A DNA stretch of 64,000 nucleotides from Sporosarcina sp. P2 (GTDB taxonomy: Bacteria; Bacillota; Bacilli; Bacillales_A; Planococcaceae). Below, piece by piece: positions 7,967 through 16,397 of this stretch. Position numbers and translations under genes: made by a program. Below the pieces are notes generated by a model, which did no database searches, was not told the origin of the DNA, and worked only from the letters and a program-made list of their open reading frames with translations. Where the stretch lies: positions 247,432 through 311,431 of the forward strand of contig NZ_PDYY01000002.1 in the NCBI RefSeq assembly GCF_002743255.1, written 5' to 3'. Numbering within the stretch: the first letter of the stretch is position 1; each line of letters opens with the position of its first letter.

Positions 7967-8297
7967 ATGCGATGCGCCTCCATTTGTATAAATTGATCAT
8001 TTCTACTTGACGGTTACACAAACCAATCATCCCACCCAATTGCTAAACTATCTACCAAACCCTGACTAACTTTTTAATTATGATCCTAATATATGACACC
8101 CTAGGAACCTATTCTTTGGCATCTCCGATTGAGGCGTCAAAACCCAAAAGTATGGCACCCGAAAGTGTTTTAGATAAAGACACAGTTCAGGAGTACTCTA
8201 TTTTGGAATTTGTAAATATTGTTGCTTTAGAATAAAGTTTGATCAAATTGATCCTAATAACTTTACTAAATGAACAAAAGGAAAGAGAGTGTTTCGA
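7967..8297. other. Gap without a recognisable gene
   Basis: The stretch upstream of the nuclease gene has frequent stops in all frames. A TATACA element at about 8000 on the minus strand may be the -10 box of the nuclease promoter. Nothing else convincing is seen before the terminator at 8301. Confidence 0.4.
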
Positions 8298-8300
8298 AAA

Positions 8301-8329
8301 AAGAAGAATCACTTCTGTGACCCTTCTTC
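8301..8329 (-). terminator. Intrinsic terminator of the DJ-1/PfpI gene
   Basis: On the minus strand AAGAAGGGTCAC-AGAA-GTGATTCTTCTT forms a 12-bp stem with one or two G-U pairs and is followed by TTTTTT. It lies about 70 bases after the end of the gene at 8398. Confidence 0.8.
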
Positions 8330-8397
8330 TGTTAAAACACCCTTTAATGGAAGAATACTTTACTGGTATAAGTTAGTATTATTCTTAACTAATTTGC

Positions 8398-9027
8398 TCA
8401 AATATCAGTTGAAAACTCAATGGTATTTGCGGTACGGTTAGACATTGATTCATCAAAGAGTTTCTTTACTACATGTAAGGTCATATTTATACCTGCTGAG
8501 ATTCCGGCTGCAGTTACAACATTTCCTTGATCCACATATTTTACTTCCTTGACGACGTTTATGTCTGGATAACTTTTCTCTAAAAAACTTAATGCTGCTT
8601 TATTGGTTGTTGCTGACCTTTCTTGTAATAATCCAGCTTTAGCAAGAAAGAAAGCTCCTGTGCACACTGATATAACTAATTTTTCTTTACCATAACTCGC
8701 AATCCAGTTAATAATACTTTGATTTTCTTGAACAGTTATTATAGCCCCTAAAGGACCACCCGGAACAACTATTACATCAAAATCTGGAGCATTTTGAAAA
8801 CTAAAATCTGGTTGTACTATTAAACCATTATGTACCTTAATTGATTCACCATTTTCTGATATAGTATTTACTAAGAATGGTTTTTCTTTCAGATCTAATT
8901 GATTCATAAATAACTTTCGTACATCCTCATCCTTGTAAGTAGACATGTTAAAAACTTCGTAGGGACCTGTAAAATCTAAAGCATCAACATCATCAAATAA
9001 TAATATCCCAACACTGAACTGTTTCAT
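8398..9027 (-). CDS. DJ-1/PfpI family protein
   Basis: A 209-aa class I glutamine amidotransferase-like protein. The nucleophile elbow is ISVCTGAFFLAKAG with Cys122, and the conserved acidic residue that contacts it is Glu24 in LDFTGPYEVF. DVIVVPGGPLGA is the family glycine loop. This form resembles the N-terminal domain of GATase1-containing AraC regulators and isocyanide-hydratase-like proteins, here without the AraC part. A substrate cannot be named. It stands alone with its own terminator and looks like an ordinary chromosomal or passenger gene. Confidence 0.88.
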   Translation of the reverse strand: MKQFSVGILLFDDVDALDFTGPYEVFNMSTYKDEDVRKLFMNQLDLKEKPFLVNTISENGESIKVHNGLIVQPDFSFQNAPDFDVIVVPGGPLGAIITVQENQSIINWIASYGKEKLVISVCTGAFFLAKAGLLQERSATTNKAALSFLEKSYPDINVVKEVKYVDQGNVVTAAGISAGINMTLHVVKKLFDESMSNRTANTIEFSTDI

Positions 9028-9365
9028 AATTCCGAAAACCTCCTTTTAACAAGCATATACCCGCCAAGGGTAATTGTAAAAGATTATTTCCACCCGCGGT
9101 TATTCAATAATATGATCCTGTACCACGATTGGGGTTTTACAACCCCAACAAAGGAATAAAAGAAAATCCTATTTAATTTAAACCAGATTTTTGGTCAAAC
9201 TTTATTACAATTCATCAAACTTTTTCCTTAACGATTAGACATTTTCATAAATTATAAAACTTTATTTCAAAGCCACAAACATACAGAAAAAGGTCGTATT
9301 GCTAAAATGACATCCTAAAGAAATTGATTACGCACATGCCAAAGAAGTTAAAGCTACATATGAAA
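9028..9365. other. Gap with a possible coding relic
   Basis: No intact gene is seen. On the plus strand a frame ending at about 9394 reads HPKEIDYAHAKEVKATYENTP and then stops just before the 9366-9422 hairpin loop; it could be the tail of a decayed gene. The remainder is AT-rich sequence upstream of the DJ-1 gene. Confidence 0.3.
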
Positions 9366-9422
9366 ATACACCTAAGATTTCGACTGAACAGTAGAGTATC
9401 AGTAACAAAATCTTAGGTGTAT
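9366..9422. terminator. Long inverted repeat, likely bidirectional terminator
   Basis: The 15-bp arms ATACACCTAAGATTT (9366-9380) and AAATCTTAGGTGTAT (9408-9422) are perfect complements. The plus-strand side is followed by AATTTT and the minus-strand side by TTTTCA. It closes the restriction-modification operon, whose last stop is at 9451. Confidence 0.7.
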
Positions 9423-9450
9423 AATTTTCGGAATCTTGCTATATATGTAA

Positions 9451-10395
9451 TTAATACGGTCCTAAGAAACGTACTCCATTGAAATGAATCATATGGGAAG
9501 GCGCATCAGCAACCCAAACTTCTGTCTCCCAAGCTATGTCGCTTAAATACCTAGCCATTAATGCTCGGCTTGGAAATGCCGTTACATAGACAATACCGAC
9601 TTTTGAGTCTTTGAATAACTTCTCTAACTCACCATGTCGTTTTCCATCAACAGGTCCATGACTTGTTACTGATTCTACTAATATCAACCACTCTCTTTCA
9701 GCACAGTAGATTATTACATCAGGCATCTTACCATGAGCATTTACCTCTATGCCCAATTCTTTAAGACCTGATTCATCGAAATAACCTAGCTTCTCACCCG
9801 TATCCCCCGCATATATGAGGACACCGCCGGGTACGAAACGAGGTCCAAAGTCTTCGATGATTGATTTAATCAACTCACTATGTTCACCCGGAGTAATAAG
9901 TATTTCCTTTCCTGGTGCGATTTGAACCGGAATTTTGTTTTGCTCTCTTTCTTTTGCATACCTTTCCACTAACGTCTTTCGACCTTCAAGATACTCTGAA
10001 AGTGCCAGCTCCCACTCAACAGTACCGTACTTCTTAATGAGTTCTAATGTTTCTTCCTCAATTTGATAAACTGCCTTGGGGCTATTTACAGGTCTATCCG
10101 GTTTATCAGGGTTGTATCTTGCAATTCCCGCATCCACGAATTGATGCATTGAAGCTCTTCTAAAGGTCTCACGTGTATTCGGGGCATATACCTTACCGTA
10201 CTGCTCTTTACTGAAGTCCATCATGGGCGTGATTCCAATCAATCTTTTTTTTGATTGATGCCACATCTCCTCTGGACTAAGATCTAGTAATGCCAATAAA
10301 CAAAGGCCTGATCTTTCGTTCTGTTGGGCTTTTGGTAAACCAAGTTCCTTTAATATTTCCATTGCCTGGGTGATATTTGAATGTATTGTTTCCAC
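9451..10395 (-). CDS. Type II restriction endonuclease, BsuBI/PstI family
   Basis: A 314-aa protein that matches the BsuBI/PstI endonuclease family along its length. The N-terminal helical domain includes the family stretch KRLIGITPMMDFSKEQYGKV followed by APNTRETFRR. The C-terminal nuclease domain holds the acidic/lysine core in MPDVIIYCAEREWLILVESVTSHGP. Family members cut CTGCAG, so that specificity is expected though not proven. The known BsuBI enzyme has almost the same length. The start codon overlaps the methylase stop by one base (position 10395), and the methylase comes first, as needed for safe establishment. Confidence 0.9.
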   Translation of the reverse strand: METIHSNITQAMEILKELGLPKAQQNERSGLCLLALLDLSPEEMWHQSKKRLIGITPMMDFSKEQYGKVYAPNTRETFRRASMHQFVDAGIARYNPDKPDRPVNSPKAVYQIEEETLELIKKYGTVEWELALSEYLEGRKTLVERYAKEREQNKIPVQIAPGKEILITPGEHSELIKSIIEDFGPRFVPGGVLIYAGDTGEKLGYFDESGLKELGIEVNAHGKMPDVIIYCAEREWLILVESVTSHGPVDGKRHGELEKLFKDSKVGIVYVTAFPSRALMARYLSDIAWETEVWVADAPSHMIHFNGVRFLGPY

Positions 10396-11885
10396 TACAA
10401 TACCTCCTTCAACTTATTATCAATGTCTTCTTGTGTTATATCATCTTTTGAAGATAAAGACCAACTTCCAAGAAGAACCAAAATTTCAGTTGAAGGGAAA
10501 AACATTGCTCTAAGATCGGTCGCATTCACTTGTGTATGCCCATTAAATAATCTAAAATACTTATCCACCAAAGTAGAGCTTAAATAAACATCTAAGCCAA
10601 AAGCCAGTTCCCGTTGCATACCATTTTTCTCTTTATGCAACACATTTAAGCCATTGTCAAAACCGAGTACGGGCGAGTTAAATATATCTGGAATGACAAC
10701 CCCAGATATCACTCTTTTACGCTCTTCCTTTGAAGAACGTCTTCTAATGATGGTATAAAATCCATTTGGATAAAACATTTTTTCAGTATCGTCATTTCTT
10801 ACAATCGCATTAGGCTTTTTCGAATTTTCTTTTACCCATTTAACACCGTCTGGCTCGATATGTGTTGGATAGAGCAAAGGAACAGTTCCATCTTCTGGCA
10901 TCATCCGTAGATTTTCTTTTGTTCTGAAACCTACAACAGGTCCAGTTGATACACTTATACCCAAATCCTTTAATGAGTACTTAACGGACGGGAACAATTC
11001 CACAATACTTTCCTCCTGTGATGTAGGAATGTGGAAAAAGCTCTCTTCATCACCTTTTTGAACAACCTTATCAAATGGATAATAGGTCTCATTATAATCG
11101 GTAAAGCTGTCGTCCTTTGATGTGGAAATCTTCACCTGACCCTGATTCCCTCCACGCTCTAACATCATGATCACATTTTCTTGTAGAACTGCATCGTCTT
11201 TGAATGCTTTATCACGGGATTCAAATAAGTGGAGATGTTTTATTGTTGTTTTTTCTAATATTAATTGTCTAAATGGCTTGTAGTACGGTCCGTTACAGAA
11301 ACTACGGGGGATAATTGCTACAACTTGCCCACCTTCAGCTAACAATTTGATTGCTAGACTTACAAAGGCCGAATATAAATTGACTGTCTCAATCTCTACA
11401 CTTCTAAGTAATTTGCGATGTAATGAATTACTTCTAATCTTCCTGTATGGAGGATTTAAAATCGCGTGAGTAAACCCAAAATCCAATTGACGAAACATAC
11501 CGAGTTGTTTATCTAATACGCTGACTCCCCATTCGATAAAATCTTCGGGTACTTCTAGTGACTCAAGAGCCAATTTACCACGAAAAGGAGAAAGTGTATC
11601 TTGTATACGATGTCCTAAAATATTGTCTACCTCGACTAATGTACACTCCGCACTGAAAGTTTTCTGTTCCGATACTAATCTCTCCATTAGTGCGGCTGTT
11701 AGTGTTCCAATCCCCGCACCTGCATCTAATATCTTAGGGTTCTCTAACTTATCTTTATCAAACAATGATGCCATGAATCTTGCTACAGAAACTGGCGTTA
11801 GATACTGACTATACTCCGCTTTATTGACAAGCAAATTATTTAGTTCTATACGCTCCCTATCAAGCACTTCAATCGTTTCACTCAT
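10395..11885 (-). CDS. Adenine-specific DNA methyltransferase, BsuBI/PstI family
   Basis: A 496-aa class I SAM-dependent N6-adenine methylase. Motif I is DAGAGIGTLTAAL at residues 54 onward and the catalytic motif IV is NPPY at 144-147 (AILNPPYRKI). The N-terminal AEYSQYLTPVSVARFMASLF is typical of the Eco57I/BsuBI-like gamma class. The C-terminal half is the target-recognition domain. It is paired with the endonuclease gene in one operon, methylase first, and the predicted target is CTGCAG. It protects the host and gives the element an addictive maintenance or anti-phage function. The upstream gap (11886-12088) shows no separate controller gene. Confidence 0.92.
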   Translation of the reverse strand: MSETIEVLDRERIELNNLLVNKAEYSQYLTPVSVARFMASLFDKDKLENPKILDAGAGIGTLTAALMERLVSEQKTFSAECTLVEVDNILGHRIQDTLSPFRGKLALESLEVPEDFIEWGVSVLDKQLGMFRQLDFGFTHAILNPPYRKIRSNSLHRKLLRSVEIETVNLYSAFVSLAIKLLAEGGQVVAIIPRSFCNGPYYKPFRQLILEKTTIKHLHLFESRDKAFKDDAVLQENVIMMLERGGNQGQVKISTSKDDSFTDYNETYYPFDKVVQKGDEESFFHIPTSQEESIVELFPSVKYSLKDLGISVSTGPVVGFRTKENLRMMPEDGTVPLLYPTHIEPDGVKWVKENSKKPNAIVRNDDTEKMFYPNGFYTIIRRRSSKEERKRVISGVVIPDIFNSPVLGFDNGLNVLHKEKNGMQRELAFGLDVYLSSTLVDKYFRLFNGHTQVNATDLRAMFFPSTEILVLLGSWSLSSKDDITQEDIDNKLKEVL

Positions 11886-12088
11886 GACTTCACCTTCTTT
11901 ATGTTTTTATGATTTAATATATCTCTTTCCATTATAACATCGAAATCAAGCTTCTTTGTTATTTAATGCAGTTTGCTTCGAGTTTAACGGTTACCTGAAA
12001 TCGCTTGTAACATTTTCGACTCTATTTGTTAGCTGTTGTAGTATAGTTTTATTGTTTTTACAAAGCATAAAAGTATAGATAACAAAAA

Positions 12089-12117
12089 CAGAGGGAACTT
12101 GGTATGAGTCCCCTCTG
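12089..12117 (-). terminator. Intrinsic terminator at the left end of the long minus-strand operon
   Basis: On the minus strand CAGAGGGGA ... TTCCCTCTG is followed by TTTTTGTT. It lies about 115 bases beyond the last small gene of the element (12232) and before the restriction-modification promoter region. It is a natural candidate for the end of the transfer-operon transcript. The rest of the 11886-12231 gap holds nothing else I can support. Confidence 0.8.
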
Positions 12118-12231
12118 CTGAGTATGCTGTTTTACAATTTACTTAATATTTTCAGAAACGCATCTATCGTTAAAGATTTTGTAACAATTTTAAATCATTA
12201 CCATGTCCAGTCTTATCCCCCCACTAAATTG

Positions 12232-12528
12232 TCAATACTCTTCGGGTAACATTGCGATACAGACTAACTCATCACCGTAGTCGTCAGTTACCAACCAAAT
12301 ATTTTCAGGTATGTTTAATTCAGTTAGATCCAATTCGCCAAAGATATTTTCATTTCCATCTGTTATGATCACTTTATCGCCTTCCTTTTTGAAGGTAATA
12401 AAATAACTTTGTTCGTAAAACTCTCTAGCAATCCGAAACATAACAGCAAGAATATTAGTGTATTTTCCGTCCTCTTCAATCAAACCATTTATTCCTCTTG
12501 TTAGCAAAGGTCTGAATGCCTTCTCCAT
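12232..12528 (-). CDS. Hypothetical protein, 98 aa
   Basis: A small acidic protein (MEKAFRPLLTRGINGLIEED at the start, PENIWLVTDDYGDELVCIAM near the end) with alternating strand-like hydrophobic patterns and no membrane segment. I do not recognise the family. It has a plausible ribosome site (GGAGG a few bases before the ATG) and is the last gene of the long co-directional series of the element. Small immunity- or anti-defence-like proteins often sit at this end of conjugative elements, but nothing here shows that role. Confidence 0.55.
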   Translation of the reverse strand: MEKAFRPLLTRGINGLIEEDGKYTNILAVMFRIAREFYEQSYFITFKKEGDKVIITDGNENIFGELDLTELNIPENIWLVTDDYGDELVCIAMLPEEY

Positions 12529-12586
12529 ATTTGTTTTCCTCCAATTTTATTAACACCCATATTTTTCATCTGTTAAAACTGGCTAC

Positions 12587-12763
12587 TCACTTCGCTAAAA
12601 CCGTCCATGCCTTCATGTCATAGTCGTCTAGTTCTTCCACAGTCAATTCACGTTCGTATGCAACGATCCCGTGTCTCCCTTCAGCTTCAATCACTTCTAC
12701 GAAACCCTTTGGCTGGCATCCAATTGATACAGGACGTAGCAGCATTTCATACCAATACTTCAT
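12587..12763 (-). CDS. Hypothetical protein, 58 aa
   Basis: The start chosen is the ATG at 12763 because AAAGGATGATTT lies just upstream. The longer upstream frame would begin inside the terminator at 12791-12833. The protein reads MKYWYEMLLRPVSIGCQPKG and on to ELTVEELDDYDMKAWTVLAK. It is soluble, mixed alpha/beta and without known motifs. Similar small proteins are common in early regions of Gram-positive conjugative elements. An intrinsic terminator separates it from the upstream gene. Confidence 0.6.
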   Translation of the reverse strand: MKYWYEMLLRPVSIGCQPKGFVEVIEAEGRHGIVAYERELTVEELDDYDMKAWTVLAK

Positions 12764-12790
12764 ACAAATCATCCTTTCAAATGTATTAAT

Positions 12791-12833
12791 AAAAAAACAA
12801 AAGACGTTCCATTGAATACACAAGGAACGCCTT
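12791..12833 (-). terminator. Intergenic intrinsic terminator
   Basis: GGCGTTCC and GGAACGTC pair on the minus strand across 13 bases and are followed by TTTTGTTTTTTT. The hairpin lies between two co-directional genes, only 28 bases upstream of the 58-aa gene start. Confidence 0.8.
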
Positions 12834-12847
12834 TCACATAAATTTAG

Positions 12848-13228
12848 TCAATCATACCAAATATGTTTTCTTTGATCTAAAGCTCTTACGCAATCTATCG
12901 TTTGACACTTTCCAATTTCCTTAGTCAATCCACCGGTACTTTCTCCATCTCGGCAAGTTAAATAAAGTACCTCTACCCCATTGGGGGTATTTAAGATGGC
13001 TACCCACGACGAGTCATATCCTTGACGTAATTCAGTTCGGAACAAGTGCAACAAGGAAATACTTTCTGTCGGAACTTGAATCTGCAATACCATACCCTTT
13101 ATTTTTTCATCCATAAGGCTTTTTGTTTCCATTACCTTTCTCTTGGATTCATTTATTACATATTGCAAATCCTTTTTTCTTTTTCCAACTTCACAATTCT
13201 TTTCTCCCGATACGTTGATATAACCCAT
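12848..13228 (-). CDS. Hypothetical protein, possibly frameshifted from the gene above it
   Basis: The open frame encodes 126 aa. Its first 25 residues overlap, in another frame, the end of the 66-aa coiled-coil gene. From about DLQYVINESKRKVMETKSLM the helical, charged character continues that of the upstream gene. The core then reads LLHLFRTELRQGYDSSWVAIL and the protein ends KHIWYD. There is no good ribosome site at the ATG at 13228. The simplest reading is one original gene of about 175 aa broken, or programmed to shift, at the A6 run (minus strand, 13178-13173). Function unknown. Confidence 0.45.
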   Translation of the reverse strand: MGYINVSGEKNCEVGKRKKDLQYVINESKRKVMETKSLMDEKIKGMVLQIQVPTESISLLHLFRTELRQGYDSSWVAILNTPNGVEVLYLTCRDGESTGGLTKEIGKCQTIDCVRALDQRKHIWYD

Positions 13229-13356
13229 TCCACGTTGTACGAATTAGTTAACCGGAAATTTTCTTGATCAAGTGCTTTATTTGCTTCCTGTAATTTTTCA
13301 ATTTCTATGTTCTTTCTATTAAAATGGTTCCATACTTTTGAAAATAAGTTTTTCAT
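13156..13356 (-). CDS. Small coiled-coil protein, N-terminal part of a possible split gene
   Basis: A 66-aa frame with AATGCA-type upstream bases and a purine-rich GAGGAG ribosome site before the ATG at 13356. The sequence KNIEIEKLQEANKALDQENF has a clear heptad pattern and should form a coiled coil. The frame ends shortly after the A6 run in AAAAAGAAAAAAGG. A -1/+2 shift there joins it smoothly to the following 126-aa frame. Function unknown. Confidence 0.5.
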   Translation of the reverse strand: MKNLFSKVWNHFNRKNIEIEKLQEANKALDQENFRLTNSYNVEWVISTYREKRIVKLEKEKRICNM

Positions 13357-13392
13357 TTTGCATTCTCCTCGGATCTAATTTTGATGAAAAAT

Positions 13393-13418
13393 AAAGAGCG
13401 TAAATTAATACGCTCTTT
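13393..13418 (-). terminator. Intergenic intrinsic terminator
   Basis: AAAGAGCGTA-TTAATT-TACGCTCTTT is a perfect 10-bp hairpin followed by ATTTTT on the minus strand. It sits between the RadC-like gene and the next co-directional gene. Confidence 0.8.
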
Positions 13419-13430
13419 GTCAGATTTTAT

Positions 13431-14093
13431 TTACATATACCCTTTTTCTTTAAGTGATAAGAATTGATGGTCTCCTATAATCACATGATCTAAAAGCTCG
13501 ACTCCCATCACACTGCCAGCTTCAGCCAGTCTCTTAGTAACTTCAATGTCTTCCGGTGAAGGATCTGGCGATCCGCTGGGATGATTGTGCCCGCAAATTA
13601 TGGATGCAGCACTATGTTTTACAGCTTCGCGATAGATCTCGCGTGGATGTACTATCGAGGAATTTAAGCTACCGATAAAAATCGTCTTTTTATGAAGCAC
13701 TTCATTTTTTACATTTAAAAATAATACTACAAAATGCTCCTGCGTAAGAGATGTCATGTCGGCCATTAAATAAGACGCTGCATCTTCAGGCGACCTAATT
13801 GTATAACGTTTTTCATTCTTTCCAGCATTCCGTACTTTTTTAGCAAGAAGCATTCCCGAATGAACCTTCAGAGCTTCATTATGTGTCATGCCTTCCTCTT
13901 CTAATTCCGAAACAGTCATTTCGACTAAGGCTCTTATCCCGCGCCCCGCTAATCGACCTGTAAATTCAGGTGTTGAAGATGGTCCGATTAGCACGGCAAG
14001 AATGTCTTGCAACTCTATGACGCTTTCTGAACCAATTGCATTGTATGTTGCGACTGCTTCACGAGCAGAAGTAATATATTTTATTGTTGTCAT
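13431..14093 (-). CDS. radC: RadC family protein (JAB/MPN metallo-domain)
   Basis: About 220 aa when started at the ATG at 14093, which has AGAGAGGAC nine bases upstream; an upstream in-frame ATG at 14117 lacks a site. An N-terminal helix-hairpin-helix region (ALIGPSSTPEFTGRLAGRGI) is followed by the JAB/MPN domain. The metal site is in IICGHNHPSGSPDPSPED, with the HxH and the distal aspartate. Mobile-element RadC proteins have been linked to DNA repair or recombination and to anti-defence regions, but the activity is unproven. It lies in the early/leading region beside other small genes of the element. Confidence 0.85.
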   Translation of the reverse strand: MTTIKYITSAREAVATYNAIGSESVIELQDILAVLIGPSSTPEFTGRLAGRGIRALVEMTVSELEEEGMTHNEALKVHSGMLLAKKVRNAGKNEKRYTIRSPEDAASYLMADMTSLTQEHFVVLFLNVKNEVLHKKTIFIGSLNSSIVHPREIYREAVKHSAASIICGHNHPSGSPDPSPEDIEVTKRLAEAGSVMGVELLDHVIIGDHQFLSLKEKGYM

Positions 14094-14213
14094 TTTTGAT
14101 AGTCCTCTCTCACACAAAGCTAGTACCGAGTGGCACTAGCGTTCATGTGCCACTCATTCCTTGCCCGGTGGAAGGCTTTTTATGTTATAATGAATCTACA
14201 TTGTTTTAAAGAA

Positions 14214-14576
14214 TTACTTTTTACGAGACGAGAATCTTCTTGTCTCTTTTTTTTCGCCCATTTTTGCTACAATGGCATCATCCCAACCCAACTTTTTCAG
14301 GTTAGAAGCAGTAATGTTCAACACTTTCCATGGATTAACACCTTCAAGAACCATGTTCTGCGCTAATTCTTTCAGCCCTTCTTCATTGAAACTCCATGAT
14401 GCAGATATGCTATAATCCCAAATCACGTCACCGGTATCAATTGGACCATTAACATCAACGAATGCTTTCAATTCAACTTTCATTGCTTTCGCAGCTGCTT
14501 CGACCCGTTCAATTTCCTTACCTAGTTTTATTGCATAATCCATGCTTTTAACTTCTTCTGTTTTTGCGAGTACCAT
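14214..14576 (-). CDS. Hypothetical protein, 120 aa
   Basis: A soluble protein with an N-terminal amphipathic helix (KLGKEIERVEAAAKAMKVEL) followed by a beta-rich part and a basic tail (KKETRRFSSRKK). The ATG at 14576 has AAAGGAGGAG just upstream, so the start is secure. I recognise no family. It belongs to the group of small early genes between leader RNA copy 1 and RadC, with only 15 bases to the upstream gene. Confidence 0.6.
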   Translation of the reverse strand: MVLAKTEEVKSMDYAIKLGKEIERVEAAAKAMKVELKAFVDVNGPIDTGDVIWDYSISASWSFNEEGLKELAQNMVLEGVNPWKVLNITASNLKKLGWDDAIVAKMGEKKETRRFSSRKK

Positions 14577-14591
14577 GATTAAACTCCTCCT

Positions 14592-14840
14592 TTAAATTCC
14601 AATACTTCCGCTACCAATAACCTTCACATCACCGTTTTCAATGGACAAGAAAATATCTTGAATATCGGTAAGCAAATTCAGCTTTTTAACTTCTCCTTTG
14701 CCATCCAGTTGGTAGATACCACCAAACTTAAAGACAAGAAATTTCCGTTCTTTCTTTTCATCTATATAACAGATGAAAGATTTCTTCACACCTCCTTTTT
14801 TAACATTGGAAATAAGACTCTCTAATTGTTTTCCAACCAT
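14592..14840 (-). CDS. Hypothetical protein, 82 aa, behind leader RNA copy 1
   Basis: A small protein with several predicted beta strands (KKSFICYIDEKKERKFLVFKF, then FGGIYQLDGKGEVKKLN). Its ATG at 14840 is preceded by GAGGGAATGGAG. It is the first gene after the structured leader and terminator at 14875-15116, so its expression should depend on read-through of that terminator. Family unknown. Confidence 0.6.
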   Translation of the reverse strand: MVGKQLESLISNVKKGGVKKSFICYIDEKKERKFLVFKFGGIYQLDGKGEVKKLNLLTDIQDIFLSIENGDVKVIGSGSIGI

Positions 14841-14874
14841 TTAAATCACTCCATTCCCTCTTTATTTTTAAAAA

Positions 14875-15116
14875 CAAAAAAAGCCGACCGCATCCCGAAG
14901 GATTCAATCGACTTTTAATATATATCACGCAAAAATGCGTAAATACCCCATGTGATTATGCCCGAAAGCAATTTTTTGACGTGCAATTACATCTGCCTAG
15001 CTTTTCTCGAAATGAGAATTCAAAGGCTGCAACATTTGTGTCGAATCTCCTTTTAGAAAATTAAAAGGTATAACGACTTTCATCAAAATGCGATGACTTG
15101 GAAACTAATAGAATAT
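14875..15116 (-). ncRNA. Structured leader RNA, copy 1 (leader ORF, hairpins, terminator)
   Basis: Read on the minus strand, from a TATTCT box at 15115-15110 (TTGATT lies 16 bases further upstream). In order it shows a hairpin CATC-GCATTTT-GATG, a hairpin CCTTTTA-ATTTTC-TAAAAGG whose 3' arm contains the ribosome site AAAAGGAG, a 12-codon ORF, a TTCTC/GAGAA hairpin, a GATGT/ACGTC hairpin, an ACGCA/TGCGT hairpin and a terminator (GTCGATTGAATCC..GGATGCGGTCGGC then T7). Copy 2 at 21727-21968 has the same order, with compensatory changes. The rest of the gap to 15403 has no gene. Confidence 0.7.
14996..15034 (-). CDS. 12-aa leader peptide in leader RNA copy 1
   Basis: ATG at 15034 preceded by AAAAGGAGATTCGACACAA; the frame encodes MLQPLNSHFEKS and stops at TAG. 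The ribosome site and the bases around the start are nearly identical in copy 2, but the peptide is not conserved apart from the FEK before the last residue. The act of translation may therefore matter more than the product. Confidence 0.5.
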
Positions 15117-15545
15117 AGATTAAGTTTATCAAATCAAAGTAGCAGTCGCAACACTTTGGAATACGTGTATCTAGTAACCCCCATAGATATTGTTTTACTA
15201 ATGACCTTATGAGAAAAAGAGGCTGGCTGAATGGTAGTCAATCAATTCGACTTTGATTTTTAATATTTCAAAACCCATTCACTTTTCCTAAACTCTAAGT
15301 TTACGAACCGTCAATAAACCTGCTGAGTATTTCATTCTTCTTTTTAAAATCAGGATTACTTAGGATTGTATCAATAAAGGCAGTATCAGTTAGATTAAAC
15401 AAATTAATTCTCTGTAATCCATAATCTCCCAATGGAGTAGGGTTTTATATCTGCATTAGTTCTTAACCATTCAGCAAAGTATCTTGATTCATCATTGGTA
15501 CTTTTCACACACTCTAATTTTGTTCTCTGTATATATAACTTAGAT

Positions 15546-16376
15546 TTAGAGATATTCAGTGGTATTAATTTGCTCCATTGAATTTTGTATAACAGAGGCA
15601 TCATTTGGCTCAAACAGAACTAAATTTGTACCATTTTGATGAACAGTACTTCTAAATATCATTCCTGCATACCCTTGCTCATTCATATAATTAGCAAGAG
15701 CATGGAAAGGAGCATACTCATATTTTTTTACTTCTTGCTCATTACTATTAATAGGTTTAAAAATCTGGTCATTAGCAAACATATTAAAGTAAACATTAGC
15801 TAGTATATAAGATAGTTTTTCTTTATCTACTGAAAAGCCATTCACTGCATGTTTATATATGTATTCAATTAACCCTGCCTCTGAATTAGGAATACTGCTG
15901 TCACCACAGATATTTATTACTTTCTTGTTTTTTGCTGATTCATTAATTTTAAACTTACATATTGTAGCTACAGAATTTTCAGTTGCTCTAATTTCTTTCA
16001 AAACAGTTTTTACTGAATGTTTTTTAGTTATATTTTCATCTTTGCCTGAAATACCTGCATAGAGAAATGCTTTTCCTGGGGGATTCATTCTGTTATTACC
16101 TTTTGCAAATTCAATTTTAGGTACCATTCTTTCATAATTATCAAGGTCAATGTCCTCTGATACTCCTCTATACATATGTTTTATGTCAGAAAGATTAACC
16201 TCAAAGAGTTTACAAGTCACCTTGAAAAAGTTATCAAATACTTCAAAGAAAATATAGTCATTTATTAACCTATTCAAATCATCATATTCAACTACACCAT
16301 TATGTAAGTCCTCTTTTAAACTGATCCATTGCTCAGTCATTAGCTGAACATTACTATCAAAATCCTTTTTAGCCAC
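15546..16376 (-). CDS. RES-domain protein (probable NAD+-degrading effector)
   Basis: A 276-aa protein. RES-type motifs are seen as MYRGV (Arg70), NRMNPPGKAFLYAG (Arg96 to about 109), a conserved Glu around 129-133 (LKEIRATENSV), and the C-terminal block YAPFHALANYMNEQG and GTNLVLFEPNDA. RES proteins characterised as Xre-RES toxins destroy NAD+. Here there is no Xre partner; instead a PIN-domain gene lies 21 bases upstream in the same operon. An extra 69-codon open frame (15404-15613) overlaps the end and continues in another frame, which could be a shifted C-terminal tail. A defence or abortive-infection role is inferred. Confidence 0.65.
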   Translation of the reverse strand: MAKKDFDSNVQLMTEQWISLKEDLHNGVVEYDDLNRLINDYIFFEVFDNFFKVTCKLFEVNLSDIKHMYRGVSEDIDLDNYERMVPKIEFAKGNNRMNPPGKAFLYAGISGKDENITKKHSVKTVLKEIRATENSVATICKFKINESAKNKKVINICGDSSIPNSEAGLIEYIYKHAVNGFSVDKEKLSYILANVYFNMFANDQIFKPINSNEQEVKKYEYAPFHALANYMNEQGYAGMIFRSTVHQNGTNLVLFEPNDASVIQNSMEQINTTEYL

Positions 16377-16397
16377 TTATCTAACCTCACTTAGCTT

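Noticed and set aside
8100..8235. A short plus-strand frame with PKSMAPESVLDKDTVQEYSI-like translation
   Set aside because: It is brief, without a start or ribosome site, and matches no known protein; probably chance or a decayed fragment.
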